From Tannerellaceae bacterium (GTDB lineage Bacteria > Bacteroidota > Bacteroidia > Bacteroidales > Tannerellaceae): a DNA stretch of 16,870 nucleotides. The stretch covers positions 1-16,870 of the forward strand of contig JAISRY010000099.1 of assembly GCA_031273385.1 (NCBI GenBank), given 5' to 3'. Under the pieces are notes generated by a model. That model was given only the letters and a program-made list of their open reading frames with translations, made no database searches and had not been told where the DNA came from. Each line of letters opens with the position of its first letter. Position 1 is the first letter of the stretch. The position numbers and the translations under genes are program-made. Positions 1-6,104 of this stretch are shown one piece after another.

Positions 1-63
1 TCACTGCCTGAAAGGCAGGACAATCTTTTGGGATATAAGACAGTCCTGCCTTTCAGGCAGTGA
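1..63. repeat. Nested palindrome with 21-bp perfect arms
   Basis: Bases 1-21 and 43-63 are perfect reverse complements separated by a 21-base loop. Each arm also contains its own small hairpin (CTGCC, five bases, GGCAG), so the element can fold as one long stem or as two short hairpins. It begins at the window edge, so the arms may be longer. There is no T-run after it on the plus strand, so it is not a typical intrinsic terminator. A similarly built element lies at 4531-4594. Confidence 0.9.
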
Positions 64-80
64 TTAGTGTGGTTGCCTGT

Positions 81-101
81 CCGCAGGTCGTTGACCTGCG
101 G
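81..101. repeat. Short perfect hairpin (9-bp stem, 3-base loop)
   Basis: CCGCAGGTC at 81-89 pairs perfectly with GACCTGCGG at 93-101 across a GTT loop. No U-tract follows, so a terminator role is not supported. It belongs to the cluster of hairpins in this intergenic region. Confidence 0.8.
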
Positions 102-112
102 TTATGAAAATC

Positions 113-127
113 ATGCCCTCCGGGCAT
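113..127. repeat. Short perfect hairpin (6-bp stem, 3-base loop)
   Basis: ATGCCC at 113-118 pairs with GGGCAT at 122-127 across a TCC loop, twelve bases after the preceding hairpin. No function can be assigned from the sequence. Confidence 0.6.
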
Positions 128-153
128 CACCGCGACAATTTGAAATGCACCCA

Positions 154-195
154 TTCACTGTTCACTGTTCACTATTCACTATTCACTATTCGTTA
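154..195. repeat. 7-bp tandem array, six units
   Basis: Six contiguous heptamers: TTCACTG twice, TTCACTA three times, then a diverged TTCGTTA. Another heptamer array with a different sequence (TTGAGAG) occurs at 4423-4457 on the far side of the glycosidase operon. Such arrays can change copy number by slippage. They are outside any gene here, so frame effects do not apply. Confidence 0.9.
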
Positions 196-218
196 TTTAA
201 CGTTTTGGTCGTGAGGAA

Positions 219-434
219 CTTTTGATTGGGGTGTTGATAACTAATGATTGGGTCGGGAACAACTAATCGTTTCACAGCTGTGAGCTGATCGTTTCACTCC
301 TGTGAGGCGATCGCTTCACTCCTGTGAGACGATCGTCTCACCCTTGTGAGGCGATCACCTCACAGCTGTGAAACCATTAGTTGTTGCCGACCTAATCATT
401 AGTTGTTCCCTGCCTAATCGTTTGTTGTTGCCGG
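219..434. repeat. 22-bp-period array forming a long imperfect palindrome
   Basis: The region repeats with a 22-bp period for almost ten units. The outer units on the left carry AACTAAT at 239-245 and 261-267. The outer units on the right carry the complementary ATTAGTTGTT type at 376, 398 and, diverged, 420. The whole is also a palindrome centred between 321 and 322: bases 237-321 pair with 322-406 with few mismatches in the outer parts. For example, 251-284 against 359-392 differ at only a few positions. If transcribed it would form a hairpin of roughly 80 bp. It lies 138-353 bases upstream of the GH2 start. It contains no T-run and no recognisable mobile-element ends. Confidence 0.9.
269..374. 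repeat. Core of five 22-bp dyad units with GATC junctions
   Basis: Five head-to-tail units start at 269, 291, 313, 335 and 357. Each is itself a dyad of the form YTCAC, four bases, GTGAR. The first and last contain the perfect palindrome TCACAGCTGTGA (272-283, 360-371). The four junctions each carry GATC, at 287, 309, 331 and 353, and are also dyads; the best, 324-341, is an 18-bp perfect palindrome. Dyad centres therefore fall every 11 bp from 277.5 to 365.5. This could be a multi-site operator, a structured RNA or a DNA-architectural element; the sequence alone does not decide. Confidence 0.9.
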
Positions 435-505
435 GGCATTCAATAAAAGGGTTGTATTTGCATTATTTTGGATGGTTAGTGATGGGGTTTTTCCGGCGGA
501 TTTCG

Positions 506-513
506 TTTCTTTG
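506..513 (+). promoter_or_regulatory. Weak candidate -7 box for the GH2 operon
   Basis: TTTCTTTG matches the Bacteroidota -7 consensus TAnnTTTG at all but one fixed position, 58 bases before the chosen GH2 start. No TTTG lies at the expected distance upstream, so this is only a candidate. It is the best match seen between the repeat array and the gene. Confidence 0.3.
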
Positions 514-571
514 TATTGCAAGAGTAGAGAATGCAAAAAAGAGAATAGTTAACACATTAAAATTATGTATT

Positions 572-2386
572 ATGAGAAAAAGTATGGTCATCATTGCCGG
601 TTTATTATTGACGGTAAACCTGGTTTCTGCACAGTGGGCGCCGGCTGGCGACAAGATTAAGACGGTTTGGGCGGAGCAGGTCTCCCCCACGAATGTATTG
701 CCCGAATATCCGCGTCCGCTTCTGGAGCGCACGGAATGGGTTAACCTGAACGGGCTGTGGCAGTATGCCGTCGCGCCGCGCGGAACGGCCGAACCGGCGT
801 CGTTCGACGGGGAGATACTGGTGCCTTTCGCCATCGAATCTGCGCTTTCGGGCGTACAGAAAGAGGTGGGCGAAGCGAACGAACTGTGGTACAAGCGGAC
901 GTTTACGGTTCCGGCGAACTGGAAAAACCGCCACGTCGTTCTCAACTTCGGGGCGGTGGACTGGAAAGCCGACGTCTTCGTTAACGACATCCTCATCGGG
1001 CAGCATGAGGGCGGCTATACGCCGTTCTCGTTCGACATCACCCCTTTCCTTGACGGGAAGAGCAAACATACGCTCGCCGTCCGCGTTTGGGATCCGACCG
1101 ACCGGGGCTTTCAGCCGAGGGGGAAACAGGTGACCCGTCCGGAATCCATCTGGTATACGCCGGTCACCGGTATCTGGCAGACTGTCTGGCTCGAGCCGGT
1201 GGCGGCCAACTATGTAACGGCCATAAAGGCTATCCCGAATATCGACGCCGGCACGCTGGGCGTAACCGTTTCGACGGCTAAGTGTTGCGCTACGGACGTT
1301 GTCAGGGTGCAGTTGCTCGACAAGGGGGCGGTCGTTGCTTCGGCACAAGGCGTGCAGGGGAAAGAGCTTCGCCTGCCGGTAAAGGATCCGACCCTTTGGG
1401 ATACGCAGAATCCCTACCTCTATGACCTGAAAGTCTCCGTCTCGTCCGGCGGAAAAATCATCGACGAAGTGAAATCCTACACCGCTTTCCGCAAAATATC
1501 GACAAAGCGCGATGCCGGCGGCGTGATGCGTATGCAGCTGAACGACAAAGACCTTTTCCATTACGGCCCGCTGGATCAGGGCTGGTGGCCGGACGGGCTG
1601 TATACCGCCCCGACCGACGAAGCGTTGCTCTATGATATCAAAAAGACGAAAGAGTGGGGATTCAATATGATCCGTAAACATGTGAAAGTCGAGCCGGCAC
1701 GCTGGTATTACCATTGCGACAGGGAGGGGATCCTTGTCTGGCAGGATATGCCGAGCGGCGACCTGGGCAACCATTGGACGCCGAGCCAATACAACGGCGG
1801 CAACGACAGGAAACGGTCGCCCGCCTCCCTCGCCGCCTATCACCAGGAGTGGAAAGAGATCGTCGACCTGTGCATCTCCAACCCGTCTGTCGTCGTTTGG
1901 GTGCCTTTCAATGAGGGATGGGGACAGTTCGACACCGAAAAGATAGCGGAGTGGACGGCGCAGTACGACCCCTCGCGCCTGGTGAATCCCGCCAGTGGAG
2001 GGAACCACCGTCCCTGCGGGCATATTATGGATATACACAACTATCCCGCCCCCGCCATGTACCTCTTCGACCCCGAACGGGTGAACGTACTGGGCGAATA
2101 CGGCGGCATAGGGCTGCCGCTGGAAGAGCACCTGTGGTGGCAAAAGCGCAATTGGGGATATGTCCAGTTTAAGAACAGCGACGAAGTGACGGCGGAATAT
2201 GTCAAATACGCCGGCCAGCTGAAAGAGCTCGTGAAGCGGGGATTCTCCGGAGCCGTCTATACGCAGACCACCGACGTGGAGGGCGAAGTCAACGGCCTGA
2301 TGACCTACGACAGGAAGCAGGTTAAGATCAACGAAGCCGCCGTCAGGAAAGCCAACCAGGATGTGATCAACGCATTAACGAAGTAG
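572..2386 (+). CDS. Secreted glycoside hydrolase family 2 protein (beta-galactosidase/beta-glucuronidase-like)
   Basis: A 604-residue GH2 enzyme that should hydrolyse beta-linked terminal sugars in the periplasm or outside the cell. The order is: signal peptide (M1 to about A20, cleavage before QW), a beta-sandwich sugar-binding domain (about 50-210, ending in the typical YTPVTGIWQTVWLEPV), an Ig-like domain (about 211-305), and a TIM barrel. The expected catalytic pair is present: acid/base E448 in FNEGWGQ and nucleophile E509 in LGEYGG. The frame is open upstream to a GTG at 368, but that start lies inside the palindromic array. The ATG at 572 gives a proper signal peptide and was preferred. 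The next gene begins 4 bases after the stop, so the two form an operon. Substrate cannot be read from sequence; beta-galactoside is the commonest for this shape, and arabinoside or glucuronide are possible. Confidence 0.9.
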   Translation: MRKSMVIIAGLLLTVNLVSAQWAPAGDKIKTVWAEQVSPTNVLPEYPRPLLERTEWVNLNGLWQYAVAPRGTAEPASFDGEILVPFAIESALSGVQKEVGEANELWYKRTFTVPANWKNRHVVLNFGAVDWKADVFVNDILIGQHEGGYTPFSFDITPFLDGKSKHTLAVRVWDPTDRGFQPRGKQVTRPESIWYTPVTGIWQTVWLEPVAANYVTAIKAIPNIDAGTLGVTVSTAKCCATDVVRVQLLDKGAVVASAQGVQGKELRLPVKDPTLWDTQNPYLYDLKVSVSSGGKIIDEVKSYTAFRKISTKRDAGGVMRMQLNDKDLFHYGPLDQGWWPDGLYTAPTDEALLYDIKKTKEWGFNMIRKHVKVEPARWYYHCDREGILVWQDMPSGDLGNHWTPSQYNGGNDRKRSPASLAAYHQEWKEIVDLCISNPSVVVWVPFNEGWGQFDTEKIAEWTAQYDPSRLVNPASGGNHRPCGHIMDIHNYPAPAMYLFDPERVNVLGEYGGIGLPLEEHLWWQKRNWGYVQFKNSDEVTAEYVKYAGQLKELVKRGFSGAVYTQTTDVEGEVNGLMTYDRKQVKINEAAVRKANQDVINALTK

Positions 2387-2390
2387 CGCC

Positions 2391-4409
2391 ATGCGAAGCC
2401 TCGTGCTATTTTCCCTCATTCTTTTCGCCTCCTGCACCATCCGGCAGGGGGCGGAAACCGTCGCCATCGTGGATAGGATGCCGGTCGACCGGCAGAATAG
2501 TTTTTACGCCGGCAACCGCGCACCGCTCCAACCCGCGCAGCTCGTCAAGCTTCCGGCCGGAAGCATCGAAGCCGGGGGATGGCTGTACCGGCAGTTGGAG
2601 TTGCAAAAGGACGGTCTGAACGGCCATTTGGGAGAGATCAGCGCATGGCTGCAAAAAACGGATAACGCATGGTTGAAGACGGGAGGCCAATGGGGATGGG
2701 AAGAGGTACCCTACTGGCTAAGGGGGTACGGCAACCTGGCCTATCTGATGAAAGACGACGCCATGTTGCAGGAAACGACGTTCTGGATCAGCCGTATCCT
2801 GGACAGCCAGCGCGAAGACGGCAACTTCGGGCCGGTACACCTCAACAACGGGAAGCAGGACTTTTGGCCGAACATGATCGTCCTCTGGATCATGCAATCC
2901 TATTACGAATACAGTGGGGATGAGCGTGCGATCGACTTTATGTCCAGGTACTGCCGTTACCTGCTGACCGTCCCGGACGAGGACTTCCTCTCCAGTTACT
3001 GGGAAAACAGCAGGGGAGGGGATAACCTCTGGAGCGTCGCCTGGCTCTACAACCGCACGGCGGACGAGCGGCTGCTGGAGCTGGGGCATAAGATACACCG
3101 CAACACGGCAGACTGGACGAAAGCCACCCAACTACCCAATTGGCATAACGTCAATATCGCCCAGTGCTTCCGCGAACCGGCTACCTTCTACCTTTTCACC
3201 AAAGACTCCGCCATGCTGAAGGCCAGCTATAATGTGCAAAGCCTTGTCAGGAGGGCGTTCGGACAGGTGCCCGGCGGGATGTTCGGGGCGGACGAGAATG
3301 CGCGTATCGGCTTCTTCGATCCCCGGCAAGGGACGGAGACCTGCGGCTTTGTCGAGCAGATGGCCTCCGACGAGATTATGCTCCTGATCACCGGAGATCC
3401 TTACTGGGCGGAACATTGCGAGGAGGTCGCGTTCAACAGCTACCCCGCCGCCCTGATGCCGGATTATAAAGCGCTGCGTTACATCACCAGTCCCAATCAC
3501 GTCATCAGCGACTCGAAAAACCATTCCCCCGGTATCCAGAACAACGGCCCCTTCCTCGCCATGAATCCGTTCAGTAGCCGCTGTTGCCAGCATAACCATG
3601 GTTTCGGTTGGCCTTATTATGCGGAGCATCTCATCCTGGCAACGCCCGACAACGGACTGGCTGCCATCCTGTATAACGACTGCAAGGCAACGGCCAAAGT
3701 CGGCGGCGGTACGGAAGTGACCCTGCACGAAGAGACCAACTACCCCTTTGAAGAGCGTATCCGCTTTACCCTCCATACCCCGCAAGAGGTGGCTTTCCCC
3801 CTCTACCTGCGCATCCCCTCGTGGTGCGCGGACGCCTCCTTTTCGGTGAATGGGAAAAAGCTGCCGGCAAAGCTGACGCCAGGGAAGTATGCCCGCATCG
3901 ACCGGCTGTGGAAAGAGGGCGATGAAGTCGTGTTGGATGTGCCGATGGATTACGCCACCCGCCAATGGCAGGTAAACAAGAACAGCGTAAGCGTCAACTA
4001 CGGCCCGCTGACCCTGTCCCTGAAAATAAAAGAGGAATACGTCCCTGTGGAAAGCCGCGAGACGGCAGTGTGGGATTCTAAGTGGCAGGAAAATGCCGAT
4101 GAGTCGGAGTGGCCGTCGTATGAGATTCTGCCGGCAAGCCCATGGAATTACGCCCTGGTAGAAACAGAACCCCTTGTCTTGCAACGCAAAGCCTGGCCGG
4201 CGGATAACAACCCCTTTACGCTGACGGGCGTCCCGTTGGAGTTCCTGGCCAAAGGCCGTATCGTTCCCGAATGGCAAATAGACGAATATGGATTGTGCGG
4301 CGTACTGCCTTACGAAGATGCAAAGAAATCGGAACAGGTAGATCAGATAGTGTTGGTACCCATGGGAGCAGCCCGCCTACGAATAACGGCTTTCCCGGTA
4401 GCCCGCTGA
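2391..4409 (+). CDS. Lipoprotein of the DUF1680/GH127 beta-L-arabinofuranosidase type
   Basis: A 672-residue protein likely to cleave beta-L-arabinofuranosyl or related sugars, with an (alpha/alpha) barrel to about residue 440 and beta-sandwich domains after it. The N-terminus is a lipoprotein signal with LFASC, giving an acylated C15. In the characterised GH127 enzyme HypBA1, zinc is held by a Glu, a Cys two residues on, and a paired Cys-Cys, one of which is the nucleophile. Here the equivalents are E316 and C318 (in GTETCGF) and C398-C399 (in SRCCQHNHG). E302, 14 residues before E316, is a plausible counterpart of the acid/base Glu. The paired cysteines are followed by QHN where HypBA1-type proteins usually have PPN, so this is probably a divergent subgroup and its substrate is uncertain. 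It starts 4 bases after the GH2 stop and is presumably cotranscribed. Confidence 0.85.
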   Translation: MRSLVLFSLILFASCTIRQGAETVAIVDRMPVDRQNSFYAGNRAPLQPAQLVKLPAGSIEAGGWLYRQLELQKDGLNGHLGEISAWLQKTDNAWLKTGGQWGWEEVPYWLRGYGNLAYLMKDDAMLQETTFWISRILDSQREDGNFGPVHLNNGKQDFWPNMIVLWIMQSYYEYSGDERAIDFMSRYCRYLLTVPDEDFLSSYWENSRGGDNLWSVAWLYNRTADERLLELGHKIHRNTADWTKATQLPNWHNVNIAQCFREPATFYLFTKDSAMLKASYNVQSLVRRAFGQVPGGMFGADENARIGFFDPRQGTETCGFVEQMASDEIMLLITGDPYWAEHCEEVAFNSYPAALMPDYKALRYITSPNHVISDSKNHSPGIQNNGPFLAMNPFSSRCCQHNHGFGWPYYAEHLILATPDNGLAAILYNDCKATAKVGGGTEVTLHEETNYPFEERIRFTLHTPQEVAFPLYLRIPSWCADASFSVNGKKLPAKLTPGKYARIDRLWKEGDEVVLDVPMDYATRQWQVNKNSVSVNYGPLTLSLKIKEEYVPVESRETAVWDSKWQENADESEWPSYEILPASPWNYALVETEPLVLQRKAWPADNNPFTLTGVPLEFLAKGRIVPEWQIDEYGLCGVLPYEDAKKSEQVDQIVLVPMGAARLRITAFPVAR

Positions 4410-4422
4410 TCAACCCTCTCCG

Positions 4423-4457
4423 TTGAGAATTGAGAGTTGAGAGTTGAGAGTTGAGAA
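4423..4457. repeat. 7-bp tandem array, five units
   Basis: Five contiguous heptamers, TTGAGAA, three of TTGAGAG, then TTGAGAA, starting 14 bases after the stop of the GH127-like gene. It has the same unit length as the array at 154-195 but a different sequence. Confidence 0.9.
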
Positions 4458-4504
4458 GCTCTCGGAGAGAGCTAACATAGCTAGGCAGTAGCCTAAGGCT
4501 ACTG
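4458..4504. repeat. Two short perfect hairpins after the GH127-like gene
   Basis: GCTCTC (4458-4463) pairs with GAGAGC (4467-4472) across GGA. CAGTAGCC (4486-4493) pairs with GGCTACTG (4497-4504) across TAA. They sit 49-95 bases after the operon stop and could slow or stop transcription or protect the 3' end, but neither has a following T-run. A terminator call is therefore not made. Confidence 0.65.
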
Positions 4505-4530
4505 TATACGAATGGATGACCACCCTCCCT

Positions 4531-4594
4531 TGCCTCCATCGGAGGAAAACCTCTTTATCACCTGTTGGATAGAGGTTTGCCTCCGATGGAGGCA
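4531..4594. repeat. Nested palindrome with about 26 paired bases
   Basis: Bases 4531-4545 pair perfectly with 4580-4594. After one mismatch, 4547-4554 pairs with 4571-4578, and after a 2-base bulge three more pairs form (4557-4559 with 4568-4570). Each outer arm is also a mini hairpin (CCTCC, ATC, GGAGG). This two-level design resembles the element at 1-63, with unrelated sequence. Confidence 0.85.
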
Positions 4595-4639
4595 GAGGTG
4601 GGTAGGCTTCCGGTTATATTGTGTAGCGGGGACGACACA

Positions 4640-4678
4640 GTTGTGTAGTCGCCGTCGTCAAGGTTCGACATACACAAC
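4640..4678. repeat. Imperfect inverted repeat
   Basis: GTTGTGTAGTCG at 4640-4651 pairs with CGACATACACAAC at 4666-4678, with a single-base bulge. A second, overlapping pairing (ACACA with TGTGT around 4640) is possible, so the fold is ambiguous. Confidence 0.6.
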
Positions 4679-4683
4679 AACCG

Positions 4684-4707
4684 TAGGGGCAGACCTGTCT
4701 GCCCCTA
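4684..4707. repeat. Perfect palindrome, 11-bp arms
   Basis: TAGGGGCAGAC at 4684-4694 is the exact reverse complement of 4697-4707, with only CT between them. The spacing is too short for a comfortable RNA loop without opening a pair, so it may act as DNA, for example as part of a dispersed repeat family. No flanking target-site duplication was seen. Confidence 0.85.
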
Positions 4708-4845
4708 TCCATCGAACAATGACGGGCGCAATGACCCACAAATAAAATGACGGCGATTCCCTAAAAAATAAGATAGCGGCAATTTGAATTGAGAATCGAC
4801 CCTCCGGTCAAATGTACCCATGATGGGAGTATGTTTATTCTGCTC

Positions 4846-4898
4846 ATTCTGAAATCCTGAAAATTCTGATTCTGAAATGGTGAAAATTCTGATCAGAA
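4846..4898 (+). promoter_or_regulatory. 23-bp direct repeat plus palindrome just upstream of a promoter
   Basis: Two adjacent 23-bp copies (4846-4868 and 4869-4891) differ at only two positions. Each holds two gapped TGAAA/TTCTG-type half sites. The second copy runs into the 12-bp perfect palindrome TTCTGATCAGAA (4887-4898). This ends 5 bases before the -7 box at 4904. Paired repeats in this position are what a regulator of the epimerase gene would bind; no regulator gene is present in the window. Confidence 0.6.
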
Positions 4899-4903
4899 AA
4901 GAC

Positions 4904-4911
4904 TATCTTTG
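4904..4911 (+). promoter_or_regulatory. -7 promoter box for the aldose epimerase gene
   Basis: TATCTTTG is an exact match to the Bacteroidota -7 consensus TAnnTTTG, 40 bases before the chosen ATG. No TTTG is present 19-21 bases upstream. That region is occupied by the direct repeats, which suggests a promoter that needs an activator or is controlled there. Confidence 0.65.
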
Positions 4912-4951
4912 TTCCCAAATGTATAATACTTTAATTTTATTTATTCAGCGT

Positions 4952-6082
4952 ATGAAGAAACTGATTATGGCCGCTTTTGCCGTAGGTATGCTATTGTCTT
5001 GCGGCGTAGGGGAAGAGGGGGAAACCCTTTCGGGGCTGAAGAAAGCCGACTTTGTGGCGGAAACCGAAGGGGGGCAGACCGCCCTGTTCGTGTTGAAGAA
5101 CAAGAATGGCGTGGAAGCCTGTATTACAAACTATGGAGGCCGTTTGGTTTCCATGATGGTTCCCGACAGGGAGGGGAATATGAAAGATGTCGTACTGGGA
5201 TATGACAACATCAACGATTACCTGTCTTCGGACGGGAATTACGGGGCATTGATAGGGCGTTACGGCAACCGGATCGCCAACGGGAAATTCACGCTCGACG
5301 GCGTGGAATATACCCTCCCGCAAAACAATAACGGACACTGCCTGCACGGCGGGCCTGAGGGGTATCACGCACGCCTTTGGGACGCCACGCAACCGGACGA
5401 ACGGACACTGGTATTGACCCGCCTGTCGGCCGATGGGGAGGCCGGATTCCCTGGAAACCTGGACATAAAGGTGACCTATACGCTGACGGAAGATAATGCG
5501 ATTGATATCCTGTATGAGGCGGCTACCGATCAGTCGACGATCGTCAACCTCACCAACCACAGCTATTTCAATCTCTCCGGCGTTCCGGGTTCGCAGGTGT
5601 TGGATGAGCTGATTATGATCAATGCCGATGCCTATACGCCGGTAGGCGAGACACTTATTCCCGTCGGCGAACTTGCCGAGGTTGTGGGGACGCCGATGGA
5701 TCTGCGTCAGCCCGTAGCGATCGGGCGCCATATAGACGAGGCGTTTGAACAGCTCGTCCGGGGACGCGGCTACGACCACAACTGGGTACTGAATACGGGG
5801 GGCGACTTAGCCGTTTTGGCCGCTAAAGCGTTGTCCGAAACCAGCGGTATCGGCCTGGAGGTCTATACCAACGAGCCTGGCGTTCAGTTCTATACCGGCA
5901 ACTTCATGGCTGGGGACGATAAGGGGAAACATGGCGTTACCTATCCGCACAGGGGGGCGTTTTGCCTCGAAACGCAGCATTATCCCGACAGCCCGAACAA
6001 GCCGGAATATCCCAGTACCGTATTGCGGCCGGGAGAGCGGTACGTCAGCCGTTGCATCTATAAATTTACAGTAGAAAACTAA
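4952..6082 (+). CDS. galM: Lipoprotein aldose 1-epimerase (mutarotase)
   Basis: A 376-residue galactose-mutarotase family enzyme that interconverts alpha and beta anomers of aldoses. All five active-site residues known from the Lactococcus GalM have counterparts: R107 (GRYGNRIANG), H132 (LHGG), H203 (LTNHSYFNL), D275 (GYDHNW) and E340 (CLETQHYPDSP). The N-terminus has a lipobox, LLSC, giving a lipidated C17, so the enzyme acts outside the cytoplasm. The frame is open back to 4877, but earlier starts would precede the transcription start implied by the -7 box at 4904 or spoil the signal peptide. The ATG at 4952 was chosen. It may feed sugars released by the upstream glycosidases. The HAD gene follows 22 bases after the stop and is probably cotranscribed. 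Confidence 0.9.
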   Translation: MKKLIMAAFAVGMLLSCGVGEEGETLSGLKKADFVAETEGGQTALFVLKNKNGVEACITNYGGRLVSMMVPDREGNMKDVVLGYDNINDYLSSDGNYGALIGRYGNRIANGKFTLDGVEYTLPQNNNGHCLHGGPEGYHARLWDATQPDERTLVLTRLSADGEAGFPGNLDIKVTYTLTEDNAIDILYEAATDQSTIVNLTNHSYFNLSGVPGSQVLDELIMINADAYTPVGETLIPVGELAEVVGTPMDLRQPVAIGRHIDEAFEQLVRGRGYDHNWVLNTGGDLAVLAAKALSETSGIGLEVYTNEPGVQFYTGNFMAGDDKGKHGVTYPHRGAFCLETQHYPDSPNKPEYPSTVLRPGERYVSRCIYKFTVEN

Positions 6083-6104
6083 AAAAACAGGAAAGACAGA
6101 CGCT

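Larger units (their letters stand above)
1..571. other. Repeat-rich intergenic region upstream of the GH2 gene
   Basis: No convincing gene is visible in these 571 bases. The stretch is dominated by inverted and tandem repeats, each listed separately: a nested palindrome, two short hairpins, a 7-bp tandem array and a 22-bp-period palindromic array. The last 130 bases before the GH2 start are AT-richer and should hold its promoter. The left edge may cut the first palindrome short. Confidence 0.8.
4410..4951. other. Repeat-rich intergenic region before the aldose epimerase gene
   Basis: No gene is supported in these 542 bases. From left to right it holds a 7-bp tandem array, several perfect hairpins, a nested palindrome, another short-loop palindrome, and finally a 23-bp direct repeat next to a promoter. 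A 77-codon plus-strand frame at 4512-4745 runs straight through the inverted repeats and has no protein-like features. Confidence 0.8.

Noticed and set aside
1..127. Intrinsic terminators of an upstream gene
   Set aside because: The hairpins lack following T-runs on either strand and the upstream gene is not in view.
272..283. CRP-type operator at TCACAGCTGTGA
   Set aside because: CRP sites read TGTGA, six bases, TCACA; here the half sites face the opposite way, with TCAC before GTGA.
219..434. CRISPR array
   Set aside because: The 22-bp units are contiguous and similar to each other with no unique spacers, and no cas gene is present.
368..571. In-frame extension of the GH2 gene to a GTG at 368
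   Set aside because: It would start inside the palindromic array, lacks protein-like features, and would bury the clear signal peptide that begins at 572.
605..2143. 512-codon minus-strand open frame opposite the GH2 gene
   Set aside because: It lies opposite a gene with intact domains and catalytic motifs and shows no recognisable family; long antisense frames are common in G+C-rich coding DNA.
3132..4277. 381-codon minus-strand open frame opposite the GH127-like gene
   Set aside because: It lies opposite a well-supported gene, with no motif or start context of its own.
4512..4745. 77-codon plus-strand frame in the intergenic region
   Set aside because: It is built from inverted-repeat DNA and has no start context or protein-like composition.
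4410..4951. Insertion sequence remnant
   Set aside because: There are many inverted repeats but no transposase fragment and no flanking target duplication.
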